From NCBI RefSeq assembly GCF_900116805.1, contig NZ_FPBV01000003.1, positions 62,001-126,000 on the forward strand: a stretch of DNA of 64,000 nt. Direction: 5' to 3'. The stretch is from Paenalicyclobacillus macrosporangiidus. Its GTDB lineage: Bacteria > Bacillota > Bacilli > Alicyclobacillales > Alicyclobacillaceae. Below, in pieces: positions 42,028 through 51,961 of the stretch. The first letter of the stretch is position 1. Every line of letters starts with the position of its first letter. The position numbers were made by a program, and so were the translations under genes. The notes under the pieces were generated by a model. That model saw only the letters and a program-made list of their open reading frames with translations. It searched no databases and was not told where the DNA came from.

Positions 42028-43689
42028 CTAGGATACCACCCAACCCGCGGCCGCGTACAGCAACGCGCTGCCTCCCGCCGCCCACAGCGCGGGTTTGAGC
42101 TTGTGGCGGGCGTAGTCCATGACCGGGAGTTTCATGACCGTCGCCATCGCCACGGTGTTGTCGCTGAGCGGAGAGGCAAAGCCGCCGAAGGTGCCGCTCG
42201 CGAACACAGCCCCGGCGATGAGCGGCAGCGGCGTGTGGGTGCTCGCCGCCAGGGAGAAGCCGAGCGGCAGGAGCATGCCCCAGGTGCCGAAGGATGAGCC
42301 GATCACATAGGAGATGGCACACCCGAAGAGAAACAGGGCCGGGGCCACAAAGGCCGCCGGGACCGTTCGCCCGATGGTGCTCTCGACGTAGTCCGCGAAC
42401 CCCAGGTCCGTGGACACGGCCGACACGGCCCAGACCAACGCCAGCAACACGATGACCCCCATCATCTCGTTGCCGCCGGCCAAAATGCCGAACACGGTGC
42501 GCTCCACAGGAACCCGCTGCACCGTGTACCACGCGAACGTCGCCAGCAGGGTGATGAGCAGCGCCTCCAGCATGGCCTTGGCCGCGTTCGCCTGCGCCAG
42601 CGCCCCCCAGACGGTGGGCGCCTTGCCGCGCCCGTCCCACCAGGTGAGAAACAGCGTCAACCCGAGCAGAAGCAGGAGCGGCACCGCGAGGTTCACCAGC
42701 CGCGGCGGGATGCGTTCCGACACGAACTCCACCGGATCGGGCGGATTCAACCCGTCGGCCGCCGCAGGCCCCGCGGTGTGCCGTCGCTCGGATTGGCCGC
42801 CGCTGGTCGCAGTCCGCGCGACGGCTGTCGTCCCGGACGGTCCCACGTTGGCGGGACGCCCGCGAGGAGGCAGGTCGGGCGGCAGTTCCGCCCCGAACTC
42901 CGCCCGCGCGAACTGGGAGGCCATTTTGAGGCGCGTCTCTGCGTTCAACCGGGCAGGCCGGGGAACCCCTCGCACGGTGCCTCGGTCGGCGGCGCGCCGC
43001 TCGTCCTCGGCCCGTCGCTGCGCGGCCTCCCGGCGTTCCGCGCTCGGCGAGGCGCGAAACGAGAGGACCAGGGTGTACGCCAGGATGATCCAGGAGAAAA
43101 AATTGAGGGGAATGCTCATCAGGTACAGGTGATAGGGCGATCCGGGCAAAGTCTGATGGCGAGCCGAAGTGGCGATGAGCCCCACCATGTATCCGACGAA
43201 CGCCGTTCCAACCGGCACCAGGGCGCACACCGGGGTCGAGGTGGCATCGATGGTGAACGCCACCCGCTCGGCCGGAACACGCAAGCGCTCGAAGATGCGG
43301 CGCATCACCGGCGCCACCGTGATGATGCGAAAGTCGGGCGCCATGAAAGTCACGAGCGACGACACCCAGGTGACAGCGAACGCCCCGCGCACCGACTTGA
43401 CGCGGTCCGCCATCCAGTGCGCGAACCCGGACACGCCACCCGTCACGCGCACGAGCCCGACAAACGCGCCGAATCCGTACAGGAATACGACCAGCCGCAG
43501 GTTGTCCGGGATGGCCAACTCCTTCGCGATGTACGCCAAGGCCCCGTCAATCCCGCCGAGCGGCGTCGGATTTTGCATGTACGCCCCCACCAGCAGCCCC
43601 GCCAACAGGCCCGGCAGCACCTGGCGCGTCCACATCGCAATCGGAATCACCACCAAGAACGGAACCAGCGACCAAATCCCTGCGCTCAC
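42028..43689 (-). CDS. NhaC-type Na+/H+ antiporter family protein
   Basis: About 553 residues with roughly 11 hydrophobic helices. NhaC-family segments are seen: FMAPDFRIITVAPVMRR, DATSTPVCALVPVGTAFVGY, GTWGMLLPLGFSL and GTFGGFASPLSDNTVAMA. A large hydrophilic loop rich in Arg/Ala (about residues 205-310) is an unusual insertion in the middle. It should exchange Na+ or organic ions for protons across the membrane. GTG 43689 has GGGAGGTGAG directly upstream. Alternative substrates such as malate-lactate cannot be excluded. Confidence 0.83.
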   Translation of the reverse strand: MSAGIWSLVPFLVVIPIAMWTRQVLPGLLAGLLVGAYMQNPTPLGGIDGALAYIAKELAIPDNLRLVVFLYGFGAFVGLVRVTGGVSGFAHWMADRVKSVRGAFAVTWVSSLVTFMAPDFRIITVAPVMRRIFERLRVPAERVAFTIDATSTPVCALVPVGTAFVGYMVGLIATSARHQTLPGSPYHLYLMSIPLNFFSWIILAYTLVLSFRASPSAERREAAQRRAEDERRAADRGTVRGVPRPARLNAETRLKMASQFARAEFGAELPPDLPPRGRPANVGPSGTTAVARTATSGGQSERRHTAGPAAADGLNPPDPVEFVSERIPPRLVNLAVPLLLLLGLTLFLTWWDGRGKAPTVWGALAQANAAKAMLEALLITLLATFAWYTVQRVPVERTVFGILAGGNEMMGVIVLLALVWAVSAVSTDLGFADYVESTIGRTVPAAFVAPALFLFGCAISYVIGSSFGTWGMLLPLGFSLAASTHTPLPLIAGAVFASGTFGGFASPLSDNTVAMATVMKLPVMDYARHKLKPALWAAGGSALLYAAAGWVVS

Positions 43690-43809
43690 GCGCTCACCTC
43701 CCGGCGCGTCACGCCTGGGAAGAGATCCCCAGGCAACCGCTGCCGGTCCTAGGATGTCACCGGGCGCCGTTCCGTCATGCAACCCTTGCGCCGCCCTGTG
43801 CGCCCTGTG

Positions 43810-44538
43810 TTACGCCCGCGCCGCTTCCAGCGCCCGCACCCGCGCGACCACGTCATCCGCCCGGTGCAGCGGTGAATCGGGCGCTTGCGCGCACAGTGCC
43901 CGGAATCCCTCCGGATCCGGCACGTACCACACCGCGTCCATGCCGCAGGCCCGCGCGCCCTCGATGTCGGCCTGGTAGTTATCCCCAATCATCAAGGCAT
44001 CGCGCGCCGTCACACCCATGCCCGCCATGGCCGCCTGGTAGACGCTCGGATGGGGCTTCGCGCGCCCGATGCGCTCCGAGATGAACAGCGCATCCTCCGA
44101 GAAGTACCGGTCGAGCCCGCATAGGCACACCTTCGCCCACTGCATGTCGGGCGATCCGTTCGTGATGATGGCCAACCGGTGTCCCGGAGACAACGCCTCG
44201 AGCAACCGGCGGGTCTCCGGATAGGGACGAAGGGTCTCCGGAAAGGCGGCCATGTACGCCTCGTGGAACCGTCGGGCTTCTTCCTCATCCTTTTCGATCC
44301 CGAAGTCCCGCCAAGCCCGCAGAAACCGCTCCCGCCGCAACTCTTCCATCGTCATCGTCCGCCGGTCGTAGTGGGGCCAGAGCTGTTCATGGTGGTGCAA
44401 GAACCGCTCCAGGAACGTGTCCGGCCACGCGTCGCCGTACAGGGCCCGCATCGCCTTCGGGACACCGAGATGGTACTGTTGGCGCGTGTCCACCAGGGTG
44501 TGATCGAGATCGAAGAAAATCACGTCATATGCGCGCAT
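43810..44538 (-). CDS. HAD-family phosphatase (YjjG-like)
   Basis: The 242-residue protein has HAD motif I FFDLDHTLVDT, motif II ITNGSPDMQ, motif III Lys in GRAKPHPSVY and motif IV IGDNYQADIEGA. The helical cap and ITNGSPDMQWAKV segment are like the YjjG/PynA group that dephosphorylates (non-canonical) pyrimidine nucleotides. ATG 44538 is in good context with GAGGTGTCGGC. Specificity is inferred only from family resemblance. Confidence 0.85.
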   Translation of the reverse strand: MRAYDVIFFDLDHTLVDTRQQYHLGVPKAMRALYGDAWPDTFLERFLHHHEQLWPHYDRRTMTMEELRRERFLRAWRDFGIEKDEEEARRFHEAYMAAFPETLRPYPETRRLLEALSPGHRLAIITNGSPDMQWAKVCLCGLDRYFSEDALFISERIGRAKPHPSVYQAAMAGMGVTARDALMIGDNYQADIEGARACGMDAVWYVPDPEGFRALCAQAPDSPLHRADDVVARVRALEAARA

Positions 44539-44599
44539 GCCGACACCTCGCGTCTCATGATCCCGCCGGGCCGCTCTCCATGCGAACAAGCCACGCCTG

Positions 44600-45097
44600 T
44601 CAGCTTCCGCCGGCGCCCCGCTGCCACGAGACCGACGTGCGCACCACCCGGCGCTCCCCGCCCTGGTTCAGCGTCAGCGTGAGAATGTGTCTCGCCGGAT
44701 CCAGCACCGCGTCCGCCTGCACGACGCGCCGGCCTGTGGCGGGATCGGCATAGTCGATGGTCAGGGTCGTTCCCCCGTCGAGCTGGTAGTAGGTCTGCAT
44801 CCATTCGGTCACTTGGCTCTGCAGGCGATCCTCGGGAACCGCTTGATTCAGGTGCAGCACCATGAAATCTTCGTCGAAGCCGGAGGCGTCGTGCATGAGC
44901 TCCACCTGTCCGATGCCGTGATCCGATACGTACTGCCCGAACTCCGTGCTGGTCGTGGCGCGCACCGTCAACGCCCGGAGCGTCAGGTGGGCGAACAAGC
45001 CGGCGAGCGCCAACACGACAGCGGCGCCGAACAGGAACCAGAGGCGGTTGCGGCGCACACGCGCGGCGGGGGCGGGCAATGGTCCCGTATCTGACAC
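44600..45097 (-). CDS. Membrane-anchored protein of unknown function
   Basis: About 165 residues: a short basic N-terminus, one transmembrane segment (LWFLFGAAVVLALAGLFAHL, near residues 19-38) and an extracytoplasmic domain of about 125 residues (SDHGIGQVELMHDASGFDED, then LTLTLNQGGERRVV). No known domain was recognised. GTG 45097 with GTGAGGTG 6 nt upstream is chosen; GTG 45106 is possible. A weak leftward promoter (TTGACG at 45195-45200, TAACGT at 45172-45177, 17-nt spacer) lies upstream. Confidence 0.65.
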   Translation of the reverse strand: MSDTGPLPAPAARVRRNRLWFLFGAAVVLALAGLFAHLTLRALTVRATTSTEFGQYVSDHGIGQVELMHDASGFDEDFMVLHLNQAVPEDRLQSQVTEWMQTYYQLDGGTTLTIDYADPATGRRVVQADAVLDPARHILTLTLNQGGERRVVRTSVSWQRGAGGS

Positions 45098-45230
45098 ATG
45101 GTTCACCTCACTTCCGGAGCCAGGGGCGGGGCGGACATCTGGCAGCGATTGGACCGTCCCCGGTGTCTCCTACGTTACCGAAGCTTCTTCCAATCGTCAA
45201 AAGGGAACCAGGGCGACCCGGTGCACGGCA

Positions 45231-45264
45231 AATCAAAGGGGGAACCCCGAAACGGAGTTCCCCC
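45231..45264 (-). terminator. Rho-independent terminator of the opp operon
   Basis: Perfect 8-bp arms GGGGGAAC/GTTCCCCC with an 11-nt loop, followed on the minus strand by TTTGATT. It lies about 58 nt after the oppC stop. Confidence 0.75.
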
Positions 45265-45321
45265 GACTGGAGCCGCCGGTGTGCCACGCCGGCCGCACGG
45301 GTCCGGGTGCACACCCGACAC

Positions 45322-46233
45322 TCATTTCTCGAAGCTCGGGTCGAATGCGTCGCGCAGACCGTCGCCGATGAAGTTGATGCACAGGATGGTGATGGTCAGC
45401 AAACCAGCCGGCGGCAACCACACCCACGGCTCACCCTTCAGGGTGAAGTAGTCGAGCGCGTCGTACAGGACATTCCCCCACGACGGATTGGGCGGTTGCA
45501 CACCGAACCCGATGACGGCCAACGCCGCCTCGGCCGCAATCAGGTTGGCCATCGTGAACGTCGCGTTCACCACGATGGTGCCCATGATGTTCGGCAGCAT
45601 GTGCCGGAACATGATGCGCCACGGGCCCGCCCCGGCCATCTTGGCGGCCAACACGAACTCCGCCTCGCGCAGGTTCAGGAACAGCCCGCGCACCATGCGA
45701 GTGGTCGGCGGCCAGAACACGATGGCGATTACGCCAATCAGCAGCCACACGCCGGATGAATTGAAGATCGACGTCAGCACGATGATCAAGAGCAAGAACG
45801 GGAAGTTCAGCATGAAGTCGCAGAAGCGCATGATCACGCTGTCCACCCATCCGCCGTAATAGCCTGCCAGGCCCCCCAGCAGGATGCCGATCCCCATCAC
45901 AATCAGGGTGTCCACAAAGCCAATCAACAGGTCGTTGCGGCCCCCGTACAGGTCGCGGGAGAACAGGTCGAACCCGTTCTTGTCCGTGCCGAGCACATGG
46001 ACGCCGCCCGGCGGCGCATCCGTCTCCGTCAAGTACTGATGGGTGGGATCCAGATGCGTGAACAGCGGCGCGCCGATGGAGATGAAGATGATCACCAGCA
46101 GCACGATCACGCTGACGACCGCCGCCTTGTTGTACATGAACCGTTCGAAAGCCAGGCGCGTCGGGCTCTTGCTGACCCGGCCGCGCGGCTGGGCCTGCGT
46201 CTTCTCCGGAGCGGTTGCAGGGCTCGCAGACAT
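45322..46233 (-). CDS. oppC: Oligo/dipeptide ABC transporter permease, OppC/DppC type
   Basis: The 303-residue permease has an N-terminal cytoplasmic stretch, about six membrane helices and the EAA-loop FVLAAKMAGAGPWRIMFRHMLPN. The HVLGTDKNGFDLFSRDLYGGR segment is characteristic of OppC/DppC. It forms the channel with the OppB-like partner. ATG 46233 follows GGGAGGTGATCCG. It is the last gene of the leftward operon and is followed by a terminator. Confidence 0.92.
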   Translation of the reverse strand: MSASPATAPEKTQAQPRGRVSKSPTRLAFERFMYNKAAVVSVIVLLVIIFISIGAPLFTHLDPTHQYLTETDAPPGGVHVLGTDKNGFDLFSRDLYGGRNDLLIGFVDTLIVMGIGILLGGLAGYYGGWVDSVIMRFCDFMLNFPFLLLIIVLTSIFNSSGVWLLIGVIAIVFWPPTTRMVRGLFLNLREAEFVLAAKMAGAGPWRIMFRHMLPNIMGTIVVNATFTMANLIAAEAALAVIGFGVQPPNPSWGNVLYDALDYFTLKGEPWVWLPPAGLLTITILCINFIGDGLRDAFDPSFEK

Positions 46234-46246
46234 CGGATCACCTCCC

Positions 46247-47206
46247 TCAGTCGTAACGGATGCGTGGGTCGACCACGGCATACAGGATGTCTGCCAGCAG
46301 GTTGCCAATCAGGACGCCGATGGCGATGAGCACCGTCGTCGCCATGATCACGTTGTAGTCGCGGCCGTTGACGGCGTCAATCACCAACTGCCCCATCCCC
46401 TGGTACTGGAAGATGCCTTCGGTGATGATGAGGCCGCCGACCATGTTGCCAAAATCCAGGCCGAACTGCGTCACAATCGGGATCATGCCGTTGCGGAACA
46501 CGTGCTTCGTGAACACGCGCCCTTCCTCCAAGCCCTTGGCGCGGGCGGTGCGGACGTAGTCCTTGCGCGCGACGTCGAGCATGGATCCGCGGGTGTACCG
46601 GCTGTACACCGTGCTGTTCACGACGGCCAAGGACAGGGCGGGCAACAGGGCGTGGTACAGGTGGTCGCCCAAGGTCCCCGCATTCGGGCCCGTCCCGGTG
46701 GAACCCTGCGCCGGAAACCACTGCAGGTCGATGGCGAAGAAGTAGATCATGAAGATCGCGAACACGAAAAACGGCACCGAGTAAAGGCAGAACAGCACGA
46801 TGTTCGACGTGTAGTCGAACTTCCCGTACGGGTTGCGCGCCTGCAGGATGCCAAACGGCACGCCGACCGCGATGGTCAGCACCTCGGCGAGAATCCCGAG
46901 GATCAAGGTGTTGCGGATGGCCGGACCGACCAGATCCGTCACCGGCACGTGGTGGGTGAAGCTGAACCCCCAGTTGCCCGTCACGAACAGCCCGAGCCAA
47001 TGCACATATTGCCACCACAACGGCTGATCCAAGCCGGCATTGTGTTCAAGTTGCTCTTTCAACTGCTCGATGTCCTTGATGGCCGGATTCATAATCGCGT
47101 CAAACGCGTTTCCTGGCGCCGCGTGCATGATGAGGAACACGAAGACCGTGATGAGAAACACCATCGGAATCATGCCGAGCACGCGGCGGACAACGTAGGT
47201 CCCCAT
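46247..47206 (-). CDS. oppB: Oligo/dipeptide ABC transporter permease, OppB/DppB type
   Basis: The 319-residue permease begins MGTYVVRRVLGMIPMVFLIT, has about six helices and the EAA-loop YVRTARAKGLEEGRVFTKHVFRNG. The large external loop after helix 1 (NAFDAIMNPAIKDIEQLKEQ) is normal for this subunit. ATG 47206 follows GAGGAGGGGG. It is separated from oppF by 94 bp and from oppC by 13 bp. Confidence 0.92.
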   Translation of the reverse strand: MGTYVVRRVLGMIPMVFLITVFVFLIMHAAPGNAFDAIMNPAIKDIEQLKEQLEHNAGLDQPLWWQYVHWLGLFVTGNWGFSFTHHVPVTDLVGPAIRNTLILGILAEVLTIAVGVPFGILQARNPYGKFDYTSNIVLFCLYSVPFFVFAIFMIYFFAIDLQWFPAQGSTGTGPNAGTLGDHLYHALLPALSLAVVNSTVYSRYTRGSMLDVARKDYVRTARAKGLEEGRVFTKHVFRNGMIPIVTQFGLDFGNMVGGLIITEGIFQYQGMGQLVIDAVNGRDYNVIMATTVLIAIGVLIGNLLADILYAVVDPRIRYD

Positions 47207-47300
47207 GAAACCCCCTCCTCTTGATGCCAGGGCGGCCTGCCGGCCGCCCCGGGCGCGCATGGTGTCCGACTCCCCCTGCGGGGTGTGTGTCTGTCCGGGA

Positions 47301-48266
47301 TCACGAATACAGGTGGCAGGCCACCAAATGGTTCGGCGCCACCTCTTTGAGCGCCGGCCGCTCCACCTTGCACACGTCCATCACCTTCGGGCAGCGCGTG
47401 TGGAACGGGCAACCCTTCGGCGGATTGGCCGGGCTCGGCACATCCCCCTGCAGGATGATGCGCTCACGCCGCCCTTGCCGCTTCGGTTCCGGCGCTGCCG
47501 ACAGCAGCGCCTCCGTGTACGGATGCCGGGGATTCGCGTACAGTGAACGTTTGTCCGCCAGCTCGACCATGTGTCCGAGGTACATGACACCGACGCGATC
47601 GCTGATGTGGCGGACCACCGCCAGGTTGTGGGAGATAAAGATATAGGAGAGATTGAATTCCTTCTTCAGGTCCATCATCAGATTCAAGATCTGGGACTGG
47701 ATGGACACGTCCAACGCCGACACGGCCTCGTCGGCCACAATCAGCTTCGGGTTCAACGCCAGAGCGCGCGCGATCCCGATGCGCTGGCGCTGGCCCCCGG
47801 AAAACTCGTGCGGATAGCGGTGGCGGTCCTCCGCCCGCAGGCCCACGCGCTCGAGCAGGTGGACGACCCGCTCGGTGGCCTGCTTGCGGCTCACCCCGTT
47901 GACAATGAGCGGCTCCGCGATGATCTCCTCAATCCCCATCTTCGGGTTGAGCGACGCGTACGGGTCCTGGAACACCATCTGGAACTTCGGCCGCACCGCC
48001 CGCAGCTCTTTGCCGTGCAGCTTCGTGATGTCCTGACCGTCGAACACAATCTGGCCGGAGGTGGGCTCAAGCACCCGCATGATCATGCGCCCTGTGGTCG
48101 ACTTGCCGCATCCCGACTCGCCCACGATGCCGAGCGTCTCGCCCGCCTTGACCGTGAAGGAGACGTCGTCGACCGCCTTCACATGGCCAACCGTCCGGCG
48201 CAACAGTCCCGCCGTGATGGGGAAGTATTTCTTCAGGTTGCGCACTTCCAGCAAGTTCTCGCTCAT
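47301..48266 (-). CDS. oppF: Oligo/dipeptide ABC transporter ATP-binding protein, OppF/DppF type
   Basis: The 321-residue ATPase has Walker [10 protein letters not shown], signature FSGGQRQR, Walker [13 protein letters not shown] and switch His SHNLAVV. Its C-terminal extension has the Cys-rich [14 protein letters not shown] pattern of Opp/Dpp ATPases, which often holds an iron-sulphur or metal site. It starts 14 nt after oppD. With OppD it powers uptake by the OppBC channel. Confidence 0.93.
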   Translation of the reverse strand: MSENLLEVRNLKKYFPITAGLLRRTVGHVKAVDDVSFTVKAGETLGIVGESGCGKSTTGRMIMRVLEPTSGQIVFDGQDITKLHGKELRAVRPKFQMVFQDPYASLNPKMGIEEIIAEPLIVNGVSRKQATERVVHLLERVGLRAEDRHRYPHEFSGGQRQRIGIARALALNPKLIVADEAVSALDVSIQSQILNLMMDLKKEFNLSYIFISHNLAVVRHISDRVGVMYLGHMVELADKRSLYANPRHPYTEALLSAAPEPKRQGRRERIILQGDVPSPANPPKGCPFHTRCPKVMDVCKVERPALKEVAPNHLVACHLYS

Positions 48267-48279
48267 CTCAACCGTCCCT

Positions 48280-49245
48280 TCATACGAGATCGCAGCGGAC
48301 GAAGTGACCGGGTTTCACTTCGCGCAGCTCCGGCATCTTCTCCCGGCAGCTCGGTTGCGCAATCGGACAGCGATCCGCAAACCGGCACCCCTGCGGGAAC
48401 GCGGCCGCGTCCGGGACCGTGCCGGGGATGGAGTACAACACGTCCTTCTCCTCCTCCAGCGACGGGATGGACGCCAACAGCCCCTTCGTGTACGGATGCG
48501 TCGGTTCCGCGAACAGGCTGTCCGCGTCGGTGGATTCCACCACCTGGCCGGCGTACATCACCACCACGTGGTCCGCCATGTCCGCCACCACCCCGAGGTC
48601 GTGGGTGATGAGGATGATGGACGTGTCGAAATCCTCCCGCATCTTCTTCATCAATTCCAACACCTGCGCCTGGATGGTCACGTCCAAGGCGGTGGTGGGC
48701 TCGTCCGCAATCAACAGCTTCGGCTCGCACACCATCGCCATCGCGATCATCACGCGCTGCCGCATGCCGCCGGACAGTTGGTGAGGATACTCATGGACGA
48801 TCTCGCTGGCCCGCGGCACCCCGACGAACTGCAGCATCTCGATGGCTTTCGCGAGCGCCTGTCGCTTCGTCAACTTGCGGTGGCGCAACAGCACCTCGGT
48901 GATCTGTTCGCCGATGGTCAGCACCGGGTTGAGCGCCGTCATCGGCTCCTGGAAGATCATCGAGATCTCATTGCCGCGCACGTCCGTCATCTCGTCCTCG
49001 GAGAGCTTGAGCAAGTCCCGGCCGTTGAACCAGATCTCGCCGTCCACGATCTTGCCTTTCGGCTTCGGCACCAGGCGCATGATGGACAGCGACGTCATGC
49101 TCTTGCCGCATCCGGATTCGCCCACAATGCACACGACCTGCCGCGGTTGCACCTCGATGTCGATGCCGTCAACGGCCCGGACCTCAGCGTCCTTGCTGAT
49201 GAAATACGTCTTTAGGTTTTTAATGGCCAAGAGTGGTTCAGCCAC
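48280..49245 (-). CDS. oppD: Oligo/dipeptide ABC transporter ATP-binding protein, OppD/DppD type
   Basis: The 321-residue ATPase has Walker [10 protein letters not shown], signature LSGGMRQR, Walker [13 protein letters not shown] and the C-terminal [14 protein letters not shown] motif. It is the first gene of the operon: GTG 49245 follows GGGGGAGG by 7 nt. A promoter about 180 nt upstream gives an unusually long leader. The substrate-binding protein of the system is not encoded here. Confidence 0.93.
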   Translation of the reverse strand: MAEPLLAIKNLKTYFISKDAEVRAVDGIDIEVQPRQVVCIVGESGCGKSMTSLSIMRLVPKPKGKIVDGEIWFNGRDLLKLSEDEMTDVRGNEISMIFQEPMTALNPVLTIGEQITEVLLRHRKLTKRQALAKAIEMLQFVGVPRASEIVHEYPHQLSGGMRQRVMIAMAMVCEPKLLIADEPTTALDVTIQAQVLELMKKMREDFDTSIILITHDLGVVADMADHVVVMYAGQVVESTDADSLFAEPTHPYTKGLLASIPSLEEEKDVLYSIPGTVPDAAAFPQGCRFADRCPIAQPSCREKMPELREVKPGHFVRCDLV

Positions 49246-49428
49246 CGCAAAACCTCCCCCTACTCACAAGTTTCCGCTCTCCGTTTCGGCCGTCGGGACT
49301 CGCGACGCACTGCCCGGCGTACACGAAAAGTGCCGTCTCCAATCTATCGATGGCGAATCTCCAGCAGATCCGCGGGGCCGAACCGTCGTCGACCGTCGAC
49401 CTGATTCGACACGTGACATACGGCTCTC

Positions 49429-49458
49429 ATTGTAGCGTTGTGCCTCGCAAGTTGTAAA
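49429..49458 (-). promoter_or_regulatory. Promoter of the opp operon
   Basis: On the minus strand TTTACA (49453-49458) and TACAAT (49429-49434) are separated by 18 nt, each matching consensus at five of six bases. The predicted leader is about 175 nt and contains a GTCGAC-rich palindromic patch at about 49386-49402. Confidence 0.6.
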
Positions 49459-49750
49459 GCAGACTGAGAGAATTGGTAGTGTTGTCAGTTTACACGCCGA
49501 CGCCGCCATGCGACGGCCTGGAGACAACGGTTTTCACGGTCTTGATTGTAGGCGAAATATTCAGTCTCCCGGCTGATCGACGCCCATGACAGGTGCGTCA
49601 CGGGATTTGTCGCACCTGTCGGTACACCTATTCTATGAAATTTATGGCCGGTTCACAATCGGTGACCATTGGCATTTCACGCAGGCACCCACCAACGGCA
49701 GTCCCCTTCGCCCCCCGGCAGGCACGCTCGCCTCTCCATTCGCCTCTCTG
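49459..49750. other. Intergenic region upstream of opp, with one inverted repeat
   Basis: Together with the opp leader this makes a 505-bp gene-free stretch (49246-49750). It holds a perfect 10-bp inverted repeat GACAGGTGCG/CGCACCTGTC (49588-49620, 13-nt loop). The repeat is about 130 bp beyond the stop of the MFS gene and may be a terminator without U-run or a regulator site. The G+C content is lower than in neighbouring genes. No gene was recognised. Confidence 0.5.
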
Positions 49751-51055
49751 TCAGAAGGCCGACGAACGACCGGTCTCGGGCGCGTTTCGCCGCTGCGCGG
49801 CGTGAAACCCGGTGAAACACAGGGCCGGCAGCACGCACGCAGCGGACGCGCTCCACAGGAGCGCCTGGACGCCCGCGTGATCGAACAGCCATCCCCCCGC
49901 GATGGGACCCACCATCCGGCCGAGTGTGGCGGTGCTGCCCACCAGCCCTTGGAGGTAGCCCAACCGGTGAAGCGGGGCCAACTGCCCGATGGCGGCCGGT
50001 ACGCTGGGCCACGCCAGGACCTCGCCCAAGGTCATCACCGTCATGGCCGCCACGAAGGCTGGGTAGGTGTGCCAAAGGGCGACCAGCGCGTATGCGGCCG
50101 CGTACAGGACCATGCCCATGGCCATGTGCCAGGCGAGGTAGGGCACGCGCCGGACGACGGCGGCCACCGCCGGCTGGAGCACGAAGATGAGCACCCCGTT
50201 CAGCGTCCACAACGCGCTGTAGGCGGCGAGCGGGTAGCCCAGGTCCTGCATGTAGACGGAGATGGCGGTCTGCCACTGCACGTAAATGGCCCATCCCGCG
50301 GTAAAACCGACGAGGACGAGCGTGACGGGCCGCCACGGCACGCCCCCTGATGCCACGGTCCCCGGTGCCGCCGCTGACGGTGCCGCCGCCCGCCGGTCGG
50401 GCGCCGATGCACGGTCGGGCGCCTCCTGCGTCCGCCGCGCCTGCTGGGCCCTGCCGCTGCGCAACTGCCGGAGCGCGGTCCGGAGGACCGTCCACAGGAG
50501 GATCAGCAGGATCGCGTTGACCAGGGCGATGCCCCAGAACACCGACGCGAACGAGCGCTGTGCCATCACGCCTCCGAGCGCGGTGCCCGCGGCGACGCCG
50601 ATGTTGTTGGCCACGTACATGAAGTTGTACGCCCGCCGTCCGCCATCCGGCCAGGCGTGGCCGACGAGGGCGTTGAAGACAGGAAACGGGACCGCGCACG
50701 CGAGCCCGAACACGGCCATGACTCCCATGTATGGCACCCACCCGCCGATCCGGAGGGGGACGAGGATACTCGCCGCGCACACCGCGAACCCGGCGGTGAG
50801 CACCGGCAGGGCGCCAAACCGGTCATAACCTGCGCCGGCCAGAAAGCTGCCCGCCAACCCCGCGGCCGAATACACCAGGAGCACCGTCCCGGCGATGGTC
50901 ATCGGCTGGCCCAGGACCTCGTGGATGTAGATGGCATTGACCGGCCACAGCAGCGACAGGCCCGTGATGTTGAGAAAGCTGCAGGTCATCAGGAGCCACA
51001 CCAGCGACGGGACGGCCTTCACCCAGGTCCGTCCGCGCGCCCAGACAGTGCCCAT
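49751..51055 (-). CDS. MFS transporter (YttB/MdtH-like)
   Basis: The 434-residue protein has about 12 hydrophobic helices with a Pro/Ala/Arg-rich central loop (about residues 200-240). The motif A region AGAGYDRFGALPVL and a PVFNALVGHAWPDGGRR segment fit the sugar/drug efflux part of the superfamily. ATG 51055 follows GGAGAGAGTGG. It is divergent from the two-component system and may be under its control. Substrate unknown. Confidence 0.85.
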   Translation of the reverse strand: MGTVWARGRTWVKAVPSLVWLLMTCSFLNITGLSLLWPVNAIYIHEVLGQPMTIAGTVLLVYSAAGLAGSFLAGAGYDRFGALPVLTAGFAVCAASILVPLRIGGWVPYMGVMAVFGLACAVPFPVFNALVGHAWPDGGRRAYNFMYVANNIGVAAGTALGGVMAQRSFASVFWGIALVNAILLILLWTVLRTALRQLRSGRAQQARRTQEAPDRASAPDRRAAAPSAAAPGTVASGGVPWRPVTLVLVGFTAGWAIYVQWQTAISVYMQDLGYPLAAYSALWTLNGVLIFVLQPAVAAVVRRVPYLAWHMAMGMVLYAAAYALVALWHTYPAFVAAMTVMTLGEVLAWPSVPAAIGQLAPLHRLGYLQGLVGSTATLGRMVGPIAGGWLFDHAGVQALLWSASAACVLPALCFTGFHAAQRRNAPETGRSSAF

Positions 51056-51259
51056 ACCACTCTCTCCATTCCACCACGATGCGAGTCGCTCCCCCCGGCT
51101 CCCGGGCCGTTTGGCGACCGCTTCATTCAATGTACACATCCGCTGACCGGACTTTCAAGGGAGATTCAGGGACCGGCGGATAGACTGGCCCTGCATCTCG
51201 GGTTCGCACGTCGGTGTTCTCCACCGGTGGTGTACAATGGGAGCAGGAGGGAGAACGAG

Positions 51260-51952
51260 GTGCGGATCCTCATCGTGGAAGACGAACAGCGGCTGGCCGC
51301 GGCGCTGGCGCAACTGCTCAAGGAGCGCCAGTATGCGGTCGACGTCGCGCACGACGGCAACACGGGGCTCGATCTCGCCCTGACGGACTGTTACGATCTC
51401 CTGGTCCTCGACGTCATGCTGCCGGGCCAAAGCGGCCTGGACATCGTCCGGCAGGTTCGGCAGGCAGGGCTCGACGTGCCCATCCTCCTGCTGACGGCCA
51501 AGGACACGGTCGACGACCGGGTCACCGGCCTCGACGCGGGCGCCGACGACTACTTGGTCAAACCGTTCGCCACCAAGGAACTCCTGGCGCGCATCCGGGC
51601 GCTCACCCGCCGCACCGGCAACGTCAGCGGCCCGGACACCCTGACCGTGGGGCCGTTCTCCATGCACCTCGCCGAGCGGACCATCTTTCGCGACGGACAG
51701 CCATTGTCCCTGACCGCGAAGGAATTTCAACTGCTGGAGCTGTTGATGCGGAACCACGGCAAGGTGATGTCCAAGGAACTGATCCTCGATCGCGTATGGG
51801 GCCCGGACGCCGAGGTCATCGGCAACGCCGTCGAGAATTATGTCCATTTCCTGCGCAAGAAGATCGACGTCCCCGGGCGGCCGTCCTACATCGAGACGGT
51901 CCGCGGCGTCGGCTACGTGTTCCGCGTCCGGGACAGCCAGGAGGAGAGGTGA
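51260..51952 (+). CDS. OmpR-family response regulator
   Basis: The 230-residue regulator has the acidic pair VEDEQ, phosphoacceptor Asp51 (LLVLDVMLPGQSGLD), Lys in YLVKPFATKELLARIRAL and a C-terminal winged helix (LTAKEFQLLELLMRNHGKVM, then YVHFLRKKID and ETVRGVGYVFR). It is paired with the kinase 10 nt downstream. GTG 51260 follows AGGAGGGAGAACGAG. The divergent MFS gene is a natural candidate target. Confidence 0.94.
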   Translation: MRILIVEDEQRLAAALAQLLKERQYAVDVAHDGNTGLDLALTDCYDLLVLDVMLPGQSGLDIVRQVRQAGLDVPILLLTAKDTVDDRVTGLDAGADDYLVKPFATKELLARIRALTRRTGNVSGPDTLTVGPFSMHLAERTIFRDGQPLSLTAKEFQLLELLMRNHGKVMSKELILDRVWGPDAEVIGNAVENYVHFLRKKIDVPGRPSYIETVRGVGYVFRVRDSQEER

Positions 51953-51961
51953 CCCGCCCCC

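Noticed and set aside
49246-49422. T-box or other known riboswitch in the opp leader
   Set aside because: No T-box sequence (AGGGUGGnACCGCG) or terminator/antiterminator pair was seen.
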